A DNA stretch of 10,776 nucleotides. Source: Gammaproteobacteria bacterium. Lineage in GTDB: Bacteria > Pseudomonadota > Gammaproteobacteria > SZUA-229. Positions 1-6,960 of the stretch are shown in pieces. The position numbers and the translations under genes are program-made. The notes beneath the pieces were generated by a model. It was not told the origin of the DNA. It was given only the letters and a program-made list of their open reading frames with translations, and did not search any database. How positions within the stretch are numbered: position 1 is the stretch's first letter; every line of letters starts with the position of its first letter. The stretch lies in the NCBI GenBank assembly GCA_013138755.1, contig WTCC01000322.1, forward strand, positions 1-10,776, given 5' to 3'.

Positions 1-1990
1 GACGGTCAGATACCGTCTCTACAGGTTCCTCATAAAACACATCGATGACGGCAACATTAAACACGGCCTGCCGTTTAAATTGACGCATCCTGTCCATTAC
101 CTGCTCAAGATCGAACTCTGCCTCTCCATGACTATCGATTCTGTTCAACTCAAGCGACAACAGATGCTTTTGATCATAATGTTGCTGCAAAATTTCTTTT
201 GAAACCAGCAACCCATCCAATAATAACGGGTGCTTAAGCAGACGTTCAGTAAACCATTCGCTGGCCGCGCAGAGTTTTAACATCTGCTGCTGCACTTGCG
301 AAAATTCAAGTAACAGACTGATATAAACTTTTCGACCAACGAGCGCCTTGATAATACGACTGATTCGATCCATCAATTCATACTGCTGCGGATATGTCGC
401 AATCTGTGTTATTAATGAGGCCAGAAGCTGCTCTAATCGACGTCGATTATCTCCCGTCTGAACCTTCAGCTGTGGACTATCTCTTAGCTCATACAGTGAT
501 TTTAAAATAGCATCAGCATCTGTATATCCCGATTTAACGAGATACGCATGCAGATCATCACTAGAATCTTCATCATCTCGTAGCAGACTAAATGGCAAGG
601 GTTCAGCATCAGCAGTATCGTGCGCAATAATATTTTCAAAAACCTGATCAACACATTGTTGATGTTGCGCCAACTGAGAAAGTAATTCATCCCACTGTGG
701 CACATCCATAGCCAAACATAATCGCTGTCGCAGCTCCTCATCTTCGGGCAGTACATGTGTTTGGGCATCTCGTTGCATCTGTAAGCGATTTTCCAGTTTC
801 CGTAAAAACCAGTAAGCCTCGAGTAATTTTTCCACTTCATCTTTCTGTAGATATTGTTTCTCGGCCAGCAATGACAGTACCTTTACAATACTTCTCTCAC
901 GCAGTTCTGGTTCGCGTCCTGCCCTGACTAGCTGTAGCGTCTGCCCTATAAACTCGATCTCACGAATACCACCTCGACCAAGCTTTATATTGTTTGTCAT
1001 CCGCTTACGTTTCACCTGAGCATCAATCATCGATTTCATTTCACGTATGGATTCGAGCATACTGAAATCAAGATAACGCCGATAAACAAAAGGTGTCAGC
1101 ATAGACTTCAAGTAACACTTATCTGACTCGTTACCTGTGATTAATTTCGCTTTAATCATGGCATAACGTTCCCAGTCACGACCTTGCAATTGATAGTATT
1201 GCTCCATGCCAGAGAAACTGATCACCAACGGTCCACTTTCACCAAATGGTCTCAGACGCGTGTCGACTCGATAAACAAACCCATCTGCAGTGACCTCATT
1301 GAGCACATTTACCAATTTTCGAGCAACTGATAGATAAAATTCACTATACGAAGTACGACGCGGACCGGAGGTTTCACCCTCTATCGCATAGGCAAAGATC
1401 AGGTCAATATCTGAGGAAAAATTCAGTTCACTTCCACCCATTTTCCCCATGGCCAGAATCACCAATGCCTGTTCTTCACCATCGGCATCGACTGGCATTC
1501 CATAAATCACTGCTTGCTGCTTTTCAAGAACGGCCAAAGTAATCGAAACCATTGCTTCAGCTAAATCAGAGAGCTCCTGGAGGATTGTCTTGGTATCAGC
1601 AAGCTTATTGAGGTCACGCCACGCGATGCGTACCATTTCCTGCTGACGTAATTCACGTAACCATCGCATTAATTTACTGCTATCAGCAGCATCGCTACGG
1701 GTGATGGTTTTACTTACGATATCTTTGTAATTTTCAAAAGAACGGGGTGAATCAAACCCTTCAAGATGTAACAGATTGAAGACGTCAGGGTATCGAATAC
1801 AGTTTCGCGCGACAAAGTCACTACAAGCCCAGGTATAACCTAGCGCTGCCAGTGGAACTTTTTGTAACGGATCAATCGATATTTTTTCACACGACCGACA
1901 CCAGTCATTCCAGTAATTCTCAGCGACTGAAATTAATGATTCTGGAATCAGGGATAAAAACGCAGCAGGTATCGGTGTTTCGTCAGCCAT
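1..1990 (-). CDS. glnE: Glutamine synthetase adenylyltransferase / adenylyl-removing enzyme (partial, 3' end outside window)
   Basis: Bifunctional enzyme that adds AMP to, and phosphorolytically removes it from, a tyrosine on each glutamine synthetase subunit, directed by the PII protein; cytoplasmic. I translated 663 codons from the ATG at 1990, open to the left edge; E. coli GlnE has 946 residues, so about 70% is present. The first nucleotidyltransferase (adenylyl-removing) domain shows GGSELNFSSDIDLIF near residues 185-199, with the metal-binding pair D194 and D196. Further family blocks follow: a VDTRLRPFG stretch, GRDWERYAMIKAK, and NIKLGRGGIREIEFI. The visible part ends at the start of the second (adenylylating) catalytic domain, around a QFKRQAVFNVAVIDV block. 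A stop codon lies two codons upstream in frame, so the ATG at 1990 is the first possible start; its ribosome binding site is weak. It follows pit in the same direction after a 153-bp gap, so it probably has its own promoter. No frameshift seen. Confidence 0.97.
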   Translation of the reverse strand, partial: MADETPIPAAFLSLIPESLISVAENYWNDWCRSCEKISIDPLQKVPLAALGYTWACSDFVARNCIRYPDVFNLLHLEGFDSPRSFENYKDIVSKTITRSDAADSSKLMRWLRELRQQEMVRIAWRDLNKLADTKTILQELSDLAEAMVSITLAVLEKQQAVIYGMPVDADGEEQALVILAMGKMGGSELNFSSDIDLIFAYAIEGETSGPRRTSYSEFYLSVARKLVNVLNEVTADGFVYRVDTRLRPFGESGPLVISFSGMEQYYQLQGRDWERYAMIKAKLITGNESDKCYLKSMLTPFVYRRYLDFSMLESIREMKSMIDAQVKRKRMTNNIKLGRGGIREIEFIGQTLQLVRAGREPELRERSIVKVLSLLAEKQYLQKDEVEKLLEAYWFLRKLENRLQMQRDAQTHVLPEDEELRQRLCLAMDVPQWDELLSQLAQHQQCVDQVFENIIAHDTADAEPLPFSLLRDDEDSSDDLHAYLVKSGYTDADAILKSLYELRDSPQLKVQTGDNRRRLEQLLASLITQIATYPQQYELMDRISRIIKALVGRKVYISLLLEFSQVQQQMLKLCAASEWFTERLLKHPLLLDGLLVSKEILQQHYDQKHLLSLELNRIDSHGEAEFDLEQVMDRMRQFKRQAVFNVAVIDVFYEEPVETVSDR

Positions 1991-2046
1991 TCTTCATTAC
2001 GACATTGTCTCAATTAGCGTTCGCTGCAACCAACGAATATGACTAC

Positions 2047-2073
2047 TTTATAGCCAATGGCAATAACTAACAA
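2047..2073 (-). promoter_or_regulatory. Possible glnE promoter
   Basis: On the minus strand, TATAAA (2047-2052) is preceded by TTGTTA (2068-2073) with a 15-bp spacer, shorter than the optimal 17. It would start transcription near 2040, about 50 bases before the glnE ATG. The hexamers are reasonable but the spacing is poor, and AT-rich DNA gives such matches by chance. Confidence 0.25.
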
Positions 2074-2137
2074 TATTATTATGAAATACAGCCATGTAGT
2101 CGTTATCCATCAGATTTTAACCGATGTCTAATGACTC

Positions 2138-2164
2138 AAAAAACTAGCTAAAGATACCTTTCAG
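2138..2164 (-). terminator. Possible weak intrinsic terminator after pit
   Basis: Read on the minus strand, CTGAAAG (2158-2164) can pair with CTTTAG (2148-2153) around a GTAT loop with one bulged base. A run of six T (2138-2143) follows four bases later. The hairpin lies inside the last codons of pit and the T run begins right after the stop codon. The stem is short and AT-rich, so efficiency is doubtful and read-through into glnE is possible. Confidence 0.25.
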
Positions 2165-3409
2165 AGTAAAGAAGAACAGAATTGAAAGAAGAGCACCCGC
2201 AGGTAATGTCACTATCCAGGACATAAAGATGTTACGGATGACTGTCATATTTAATGCTGCCATACCTCTCGCCAAACCAACACCTAAGATGGCGCCGACC
2301 AGAGTATGTGTCGTCGAAATTGGCAAACCTGTACCTGAAGCTAAAACCACGGTTGTTGCAGCAGCAAGAGTAGCTGCAAATCCGCGACTTGGTGTCAGTT
2401 CTGTTATCTGGTGACCGACCGTCTCGATCACTTTTTTACCGTACATCATCAGACCGATAACGATACCGACGCCGCCCAGGCCAAGCACCCACAATGGCAA
2501 TGCTGATTGTGACGCAACTTCACCGCCGCTCTGCACGATACTAACCACAGCAGCGACCGGACCAATCGCATTAGCAACGTCGTTAGAACCATGAGCAAAT
2601 GCCATCGCACAGGCCGTCAATACCATTAACACACCAAAGATACGTTCTACATTCGTGAAATGAAAATGCTTGTCCGCTTTCGGGTCATGCTTGATCGTAT
2701 TGATATATAACTTGCCAGCGATCATTATGACAGCGCCGATCAAAATCGCGTAACCATACTGCTCTATGGTCGACAGTTCGAGTCCAACATGTTTCAAGCC
2801 TTTTACTAAGGTCACCAAGGCAATAATAAAACCGACCAGGAACATATAATAAGGCACATATTTCTTTGCATTGTCATAAGGGTTTTCGGTATTTAAGATC
2901 AGCTTTAATACACTGCGGAATAGCATGAAAGAAATCAGACCGGCAAGCACAGGTGACACCACCCAACTGGCAACGATGAAACCGACTTTATTCCAGTGCA
3001 CCGCCTCCATGCCGATACCGACCATAGCAAAGCCGACGATAGCGCCAACAATAGAATGTGTGGTAGAAACCGGCCAGCCATTTTTTGAAGCGATTAATAA
3101 CCAGACACCTGCCGCTAGCAATGAGGCAAGCATACCGTAGAGCAATAATTCTGGATTCGCGGATAATAGATCGGCATCCACAATACCTTTGCGAATTGTC
3201 TTGGTCACTTGACCGCCAGCTAAGATAGCGCCGGCAAATTCAAATATCGCGGCAATGACCACAGCTTGTTTGATGGTGAGCGCTTTTGAACCGACTGATG
3301 TAGCCATTGCATTAGCGACATCGTTTGCACCGATACCCCATGCCATAAACAGACCAAAAACTGCTGCAAGAATAAGAAATACTGTACCGTACTGAGCAAT
3401 AATATCCAT
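2144..3409 (-). CDS. pit: Low-affinity inorganic phosphate transporter, PiT family
   Basis: Inner-membrane permease of the PiT family, which in bacteria imports phosphate as a metal-phosphate complex driven by the proton gradient. The protein is 421 residues and highly hydrophobic, with roughly ten membrane segments. It has the internal duplication of the family: GANDVANA at residues 27-34 and GSNDVANA at 274-281, and the paired motifs GWPVSTTHSIVGAIVG (111-126) and GLPISTTHTLVGAILG (361-376). The more hydrophilic stretch around 235-255 is the usual central cytoplasmic loop. I chose the ATG at 3409 over a TTG at 3430 because GGTAGGG lies about 8 bases upstream of it and the TTG start would overlap the preceding gene. 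The DUF47 gene stops at 3420, ten bases upstream, so the two are surely cotranscribed and probably translationally linked. Pit versus a sulfate-transporting relative cannot be fully separated by sequence, but the DUF47 partner favours phosphate. Confidence 0.95.
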   Translation of the reverse strand: MDIIAQYGTVFLILAAVFGLFMAWGIGANDVANAMATSVGSKALTIKQAVVIAAIFEFAGAILAGGQVTKTIRKGIVDADLLSANPELLLYGMLASLLAAGVWLLIASKNGWPVSTTHSIVGAIVGFAMVGIGMEAVHWNKVGFIVASWVVSPVLAGLISFMLFRSVLKLILNTENPYDNAKKYVPYYMFLVGFIIALVTLVKGLKHVGLELSTIEQYGYAILIGAVIMIAGKLYINTIKHDPKADKHFHFTNVERIFGVLMVLTACAMAFAHGSNDVANAIGPVAAVVSIVQSGGEVASQSALPLWVLGLGGVGIVIGLMMYGKKVIETVGHQITELTPSRGFAATLAAATTVVLASGTGLPISTTHTLVGAILGVGLARGMAALNMTVIRNIFMSWIVTLPAGALLSILFFFTLKGIFS

Positions 3410-3419
3410 AGTAAAAACC

Positions 3420-4100
3420 CTACCTTGCAAGCATCAGCAGTAAACGACTTCCCACTCCCTGGGATTTATCTGCAATTTCACCGGTACCTTCAATGATTTT
3501 ATACAAAAACATTACTTCGATAGGTGGCAAGTCATTTTCTATTTCAAAAATTTGAAGACGGATGGCAGACTGTAAATTATCTGTATCACTCTCGATGTTA
3601 TCTAATTTGGTAATCATGTCAGTAACAATATTGATTTCCTGTCCACTGAAACCTGTAGCCACTAATTCATCAAGTTCATTAATGGCTTTTCTTGCCTGTT
3701 TACAGGCTGCCACACAACGTTCGACAAAGCGAATATAGTCTTCATGGATGACTTCAGGTAGCGCCATATGACGACCGACGATAGTACCTGCAATATCTTT
3801 TGCTTTATTCGCAATACTGTCCTGCATCAACAAAACTTCTAACAAATCCTGACGAGAAACTGGCATAAATAAACCCTTAGGTAAATTCAGGCGAAGTTCT
3901 TTCTTCAATACGTCAGCTTCTTTTTCAAATTCAGAAATTTTTTGTTGGAGTCGTGTTACTTCGTCCCAATCTTCATTGATGACTGCATTAAAAAGAGGAA
4001 TTAATTCTGAAGCGCATTTATAAACTATCGACATGTGGGCTTGTAAAGGACTGACTGGCGAACTGCCAAAAATCCCACCCATGTAACCACCTTTGGCCAT
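3420..4100 (-). CDS. DUF47 family PhoU-like phosphate transport accessory protein
   Basis: A soluble, almost entirely helical protein of 226 residues of the DUF47/TIGR00153 family, related to PhoU and commonly encoded next to PiT transporters, which it is thought to regulate. The N-terminal MGGIFGSSPVSPLQAHM block is characteristic. PhoU-like acidic motifs that could bind metal are visible, including EFEKEAD (57-63), DNIESDTD (about 167-174) and GEIADKSQ (207-214). The ATG at 4100 is preceded by a strong GGAGGAGA ribosome binding site about 6 bases upstream; an internal ATG at codon 7 is possible but lacks that spacing. Its stop is ten bases before pit. It is transcribed divergently from argE. 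I see no signal peptide or membrane segment. The family call is secure; the exact regulatory role is inferred from context. Confidence 0.93.
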   Translation of the reverse strand: MAKGGYMGGIFGSSPVSPLQAHMSIVYKCASELIPLFNAVINEDWDEVTRLQQKISEFEKEADVLKKELRLNLPKGLFMPVSRQDLLEVLLMQDSIANKAKDIAGTIVGRHMALPEVIHEDYIRFVERCVAACKQARKAINELDELVATGFSGQEINIVTDMITKLDNIESDTDNLQSAIRLQIFEIENDLPPIEVMFLYKIIEGTGEIADKSQGVGSRLLLMLAR

Positions 4101-4156
4101 CTTCTCTCTCCTCCGGCACTATTGCGCGGAAACTATTTTTCGACTTATTTTTGCGC

Positions 4157-4185
4157 ATTGTAATCAGTTATCAGCAAAAAAAAAG
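4157..4185 (-). promoter_or_regulatory. Possible promoter of the DUF47-pit operon
   Basis: On the minus strand TACAAT (4157-4162) matches the -10 consensus at 5 of 6 positions and would start transcription near 4150, giving a leader of about 50 bases. The -35 position, 17 bp upstream, falls at the edge of the T tract (CTTTTT, 4180-4185) and is not consensus. The adjoining A/T tract could act as an UP-like element or be bound by an activator. I found no convincing Pho box. Confidence 0.35.
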
Positions 4186-4196
4186 CTTTTTTTTGC
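4174..4196. repeat. A9-GC-T8 near-palindrome in divergent intergenic region
   Basis: The sequence reads GC, nine A, GC, eight T, GC, which is a palindrome except for one extra A. It lies roughly midway between the divergent starts of the DUF47 gene (4100) and argE (4228). Tracts like these usually make DNA intrinsically curved. It is not a terminator for either gene because it lies upstream of both. The role is unknown; curvature or binding of a nucleoid protein is an inference. Confidence 0.7.
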
Positions 4197-4227
4197 ATTA
4201 TTTTAAAAATAGTTTTAACGTATTGAT

Positions 4228-5403
4228 ATGACTGATAATAAAACAACAAATATCCCTGACATTCAAAGCTTAATAAACCAGCTATTAAGTACACCTTCGA
4301 TTAGCTGTACCAATCAAAATATTGACCAGGGAAATAAAAATGTGATCAATTTGCTCGCCAACTGGTTCGAGTCGATGGGTTTTCAATGTGAGATTCAAGA
4401 ATTAGAACATCATAAAGATAAAGCGAATCTAATCGCCACCTTAGGCAAAGGTAACAACGGACTTGTGCTGGCCGGACACACTGACACAGTCCCCTTAGAT
4501 GAAGCCCTCTGGCACGTTGATCCTTTTAAAGTCACCGAAAAAGATAATCGTTTTTATGGCCTCGGAAGCTGCGACATGAAATCCTTTTTCGCTGTTATCA
4601 TCGAAGCATTAAAAAGCATCGACTTAAACAATATCAAGCAACCGCTTATCATTCTAGCAACAGCTGATGAAGAGACCAGTATGTCTGGCGCTAAAGCGAT
4701 CGCCAATAACGCTACAAGACTAGGTTTAAACAACGCACGTGCCGCTGTCATCGGTGAGCCTACTAATATGAAACCAATTCACATGCATAAAGGCATGATG
4801 ATGGAAGCGATACAACTAACCGGCCATGCCGGTCATTCTAGCGACCCAGATTTAGGCAATAACGCTTTAGAGGCCATGTATAAAGTGATGGGAGAACTAT
4901 TACGCTGGCGTGATGAATTACAGCAAAAACACCACAATCCGCTATTTGAAATTCCAGTACCAACGATGAATCTTGGCCATATTCATGGCGGTGACAACCC
5001 TAACCGTATATGTGGCAGCTGTGAACTACAGATTGATATTAGACCACTGCCCGGCATGAGACTTTCAGATCTGCGCGTCGATATGCAACAACGGCTAAAA
5101 CAAGTATTAAAAAATAGCGGCATACAACTTAAAACGATTTCGTTAACCGATGGTTTTGACGCCATGCATACGGATAAGAATTCTGAGATTGTTCAACTTG
5201 CTGAAAAAATGACAGATTCTGAATCACAAATTGTTGCCTTCGGTACCGAAGCACCGTATTACAATTCTATGGGACTAGAAACAATCGTAATGGGGCCTGG
5301 CAGTATCAATCAGGCACATCAGCCAGATGAATATATCGAGACAAAATCACTAAATACAGCAGTTGATATTATCAGGAAATTGATCGGACACTACTGTTGT
5401 TAA
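4228..5403 (+). CDS. argE: Acetylornithine deacetylase (M20 family)
   Basis: Cytoplasmic metallohydrolase that splits N-acetylornithine into ornithine and acetate, the fifth step of the linear arginine pathway. The protein has 391 residues, close to the usual 380-390. The dinuclear zinc site of the M20 family is complete: H84 and D86 in GHTDTVP, D116 in GSCDMK, the catalytic base and ligand E148-E149 in ADEETSMSG, E177 in GEPTN, and H364 in INQAHQPDE. The dimerisation (lid) domain occupies about 185-295 and includes HAGHSS. A TAA stop lies four codons upstream in frame, so the ATG at 4228 is the best start, but no clear Shine-Dalgarno sequence precedes it. It stands alone, divergent from DUF47-pit and convergent with ppnN. 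Succinyl-diaminopimelate desuccinylase is a close relative; the motifs, length and the nearby argA favour ArgE. Confidence 0.94.
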   Translation: MTDNKTTNIPDIQSLINQLLSTPSISCTNQNIDQGNKNVINLLANWFESMGFQCEIQELEHHKDKANLIATLGKGNNGLVLAGHTDTVPLDEALWHVDPFKVTEKDNRFYGLGSCDMKSFFAVIIEALKSIDLNNIKQPLIILATADEETSMSGAKAIANNATRLGLNNARAAVIGEPTNMKPIHMHKGMMMEAIQLTGHAGHSSDPDLGNNALEAMYKVMGELLRWRDELQQKHHNPLFEIPVPTMNLGHIHGGDNPNRICGSCELQIDIRPLPGMRLSDLRVDMQQRLKQVLKNSGIQLKTISLTDGFDAMHTDKNSEIVQLAEKMTDSESQIVAFGTEAPYYNSMGLETIVMGPGSINQAHQPDEYIETKSLNTAVDIIRKLIGHYCC

Positions 5404-5412
5404 TAATAATTA

Positions 5413-5460
5413 TAAGTTGCAAGTTATAAATGGTACGTTCTTGTAGCTTAAAACTTTTAT
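5413..5460 (+). terminator. Possible terminator after argE
   Basis: In the plus-strand transcript TAAGTTGCAAG (5413-5423) can pair over 11 positions with CTTGTAGCTTA (5440-5450), using two G-U pairs, around a 16-base loop. A loose T-rich stretch follows within 5454-5470. It lies between the convergent ends of argE and ppnN, where a terminator is expected. The stem is AT-rich and the T run is interrupted, so this is only a candidate. Confidence 0.3.
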
Positions 5461-5465
5461 CTTTT

Positions 5466-6836
5466 CTATTTAATGATTTTATAACACGGAATATATTCTG
5501 TTCCCGGCAATTTCATACGATGCTGCTTAACGAAAGCTGCTAGTAACTCATCCATAGGGTCCATGATCTCCTTATCACCGCGTAGTTCAAACAAACCGTG
5601 CTCCTCAATTGCACGGATACCTTCTGCTTTTACGTTCCCAGCCACCACGCCCGAGAACGCTCGACGCAAGTTAGCAGCCAGCAGGTGACTTTTCTGATTC
5701 TTATGTAAAGCCAGAGCGGTCATGTTTTCATGTGTCGGTTCAAATGGTTTTTGAAATTGCTCATCAATCGTCAACGACCAGTTATAGTGAAAAGCATCAC
5801 TTTTCTGCTCTCGGTATTCGCGGACCTGCACCATGCCTTTTTTCATCTCGATCGCAACACGTGCTGGGTCATCGATAATTATCTTATATCGCTGCTGCGC
5901 ATCCAAACCCAGGGTATCGACTATGAATTGATTTATCTGCTTAAAATAATCTTCTGCAACCTTCGGGCCGGTAAATACTAATGGAAATGGCACATCGGCA
6001 TTATCGGGGTGCAACAATATTCCCAATATATAAAGTATTTCTTCCGCTGTACCTGCGCCACCTGGAAAGACCACGATACCATGCCCTGTACGCACAAAAG
6101 CTTCCAGGCGTTTCTCTATATCAGGCATAATCACGAGTTTGTTAACGATTGGGTTAGGTGATTCTGCTGCAATAATGCCTGGCTCAGTCAGACCCAGATA
6201 ACGACCGATTCCGCTTCTCTGTTTAGCATGCCCGATAGTTGCACCTTTCATTGGTCCTTTCATCGCACCCGGACCACAGCCAGTACAGATATCCAGGTTA
6301 CGCAGACCCAACTCATAACCGACTTCTTTTGTATATTTGTATTCTTCCGGACCGATAGAATGCCCACCCCAACAGACCACCAGATTTGGCTCTAACCCGG
6401 GAATCAATACATGTGCATTTCGCAAGATATGAAATACTGCGTTTGTTACATCAATAGATTTACCAAGATTAAAACGCGGAGAATTGACCACTTTATTATG
6501 CACATAGATAACATCGCGCAATACTGTAAATAGATGCTCATTAATACCTGTGATTAGCTCGCCATCAACAAACGCGATAGCAGGCGCATTCTTTAACGCC
6601 AGCTTAATCCCTCGTTGACGCTGCACGACCTCGATCGAAAAATCAGGGTACCGTGCTAATAATTCCTGTCCATCATCCAGCGCACTACCGCTATTTAATA
6701 CGGCCAGAGAACAGTTTCTAAATTTCCGGTTAAGCTCACCATGGCTAGTGTTTAATATACGGACTACTTCAAACTGCGAAAGCGTTTCCATCTGACCTTT
6801 TGGGGAGATGACTGCATCAACAACTTCAAACTTCAT
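5466..6836 (-). CDS. ppnN: Pyrimidine/purine nucleotide 5'-monophosphate nucleosidase (PpnN/YgdH, LOG family)
   Basis: Cytoplasmic enzyme that cleaves nucleoside monophosphates into the free base and ribose 5-phosphate. The E. coli protein is stimulated by (p)ppGpp and adjusts purine pools under stress. The 456 residues align nearly end to end with E. coli PpnN (454). The N-terminal domain holds the NCSLAVLNSGS block (41-51). The central Rossmann-like LOG domain has VVCWGGHSI (153-161), CTGCGPGAMKGPMKGA (184-199) and the catalytic PGGAGTAEE (258-266). The C-terminal domain has FEPTHENM (365-372), RRAFSGVVAGNVK and the ending KQHRMKLPG. The ATG at 6836 gives an N-terminus about five residues longer than E. 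coli; a TAGAGTGA stretch about 7 bases upstream is a modest ribosome binding site. It lies 124 bp downstream of ilvD in the same direction but has a likely promoter of its own in the gap, and it converges with argE. It is not a lysine decarboxylase, an old misannotation of this family. Confidence 0.96.
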   Translation of the reverse strand: MKFEVVDAVISPKGQMETLSQFEVVRILNTSHGELNRKFRNCSLAVLNSGSALDDGQELLARYPDFSIEVVQRQRGIKLALKNAPAIAFVDGELITGINEHLFTVLRDVIYVHNKVVNSPRFNLGKSIDVTNAVFHILRNAHVLIPGLEPNLVVCWGGHSIGPEEYKYTKEVGYELGLRNLDICTGCGPGAMKGPMKGATIGHAKQRSGIGRYLGLTEPGIIAAESPNPIVNKLVIMPDIEKRLEAFVRTGHGIVVFPGGAGTAEEILYILGILLHPDNADVPFPLVFTGPKVAEDYFKQINQFIVDTLGLDAQQRYKIIIDDPARVAIEMKKGMVQVREYREQKSDAFHYNWSLTIDEQFQKPFEPTHENMTALALHKNQKSHLLAANLRRAFSGVVAGNVKAEGIRAIEEHGLFELRGDKEIMDPMDELLAAFVKQHRMKLPGTEYIPCYKIIK

Positions 6837-6880
6837 TATTCGTCACTCTAATGTAAAAACATTTTTTTAATCTTACGTTG

Positions 6881-6886
6881 AGTATA
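6881..6886 (-). promoter_or_regulatory. Possible -10 element of a ppnN promoter
   Basis: On the minus strand TATACT matches the -10 consensus at 5 of 6 positions and would start transcription near 6874, about 38 bases before the ppnN ATG. No consensus -35 is found at 16-18 bp; that position is occupied by the inverted repeat at 6891-6908. A promoter depending on an activator at that repeat, or repressed by a protein bound there, would fit. Inference only. Confidence 0.35.
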
Positions 6887-6890
6887 ACTG

Positions 6891-6908
6891 AAGTAATCGA
6901 GATTACTT
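6891..6908. repeat. Perfect 8-bp inverted repeat upstream of ppnN (candidate operator)
   Basis: AAGTAATC (6891-6898) and GATTACTT (6901-6908) are exact reverse complements separated by two bases, a form typical of dimeric regulator sites. It sits 55-72 bp upstream of the ppnN start and just upstream of the possible -10 element. A 7-bp direct repeat, ATCGAGA, overlaps it (6896-6902) and recurs at 6912-6918. No T run follows on either strand, so it is unlikely to be the ilvD terminator. The binding protein is unknown. Confidence 0.6.
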
Positions 6909-6960
6909 GAGATCGAGACAAGGCCTACTTGTAAAATTACGTTATCGCAATACCGAATAA

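Noticed and set aside
502-840. 112-codon open frame on the minus strand inside glnE
   Set aside because: It is another frame of the same strand as glnE, whose continuous conserved translation runs through the whole region.
1852-2070. Open frame of 72 codons on the plus strand overlapping the glnE start
   Set aside because: It lies mostly antisense to well-conserved GlnE codons and resembles no protein family; a shadow frame.
4101-4227. Pho box upstream of DUF47-pit
   Set aside because: No tandem CTGTCAT-like repeats are present; this agrees with Pit systems being generally outside strong PhoB control.
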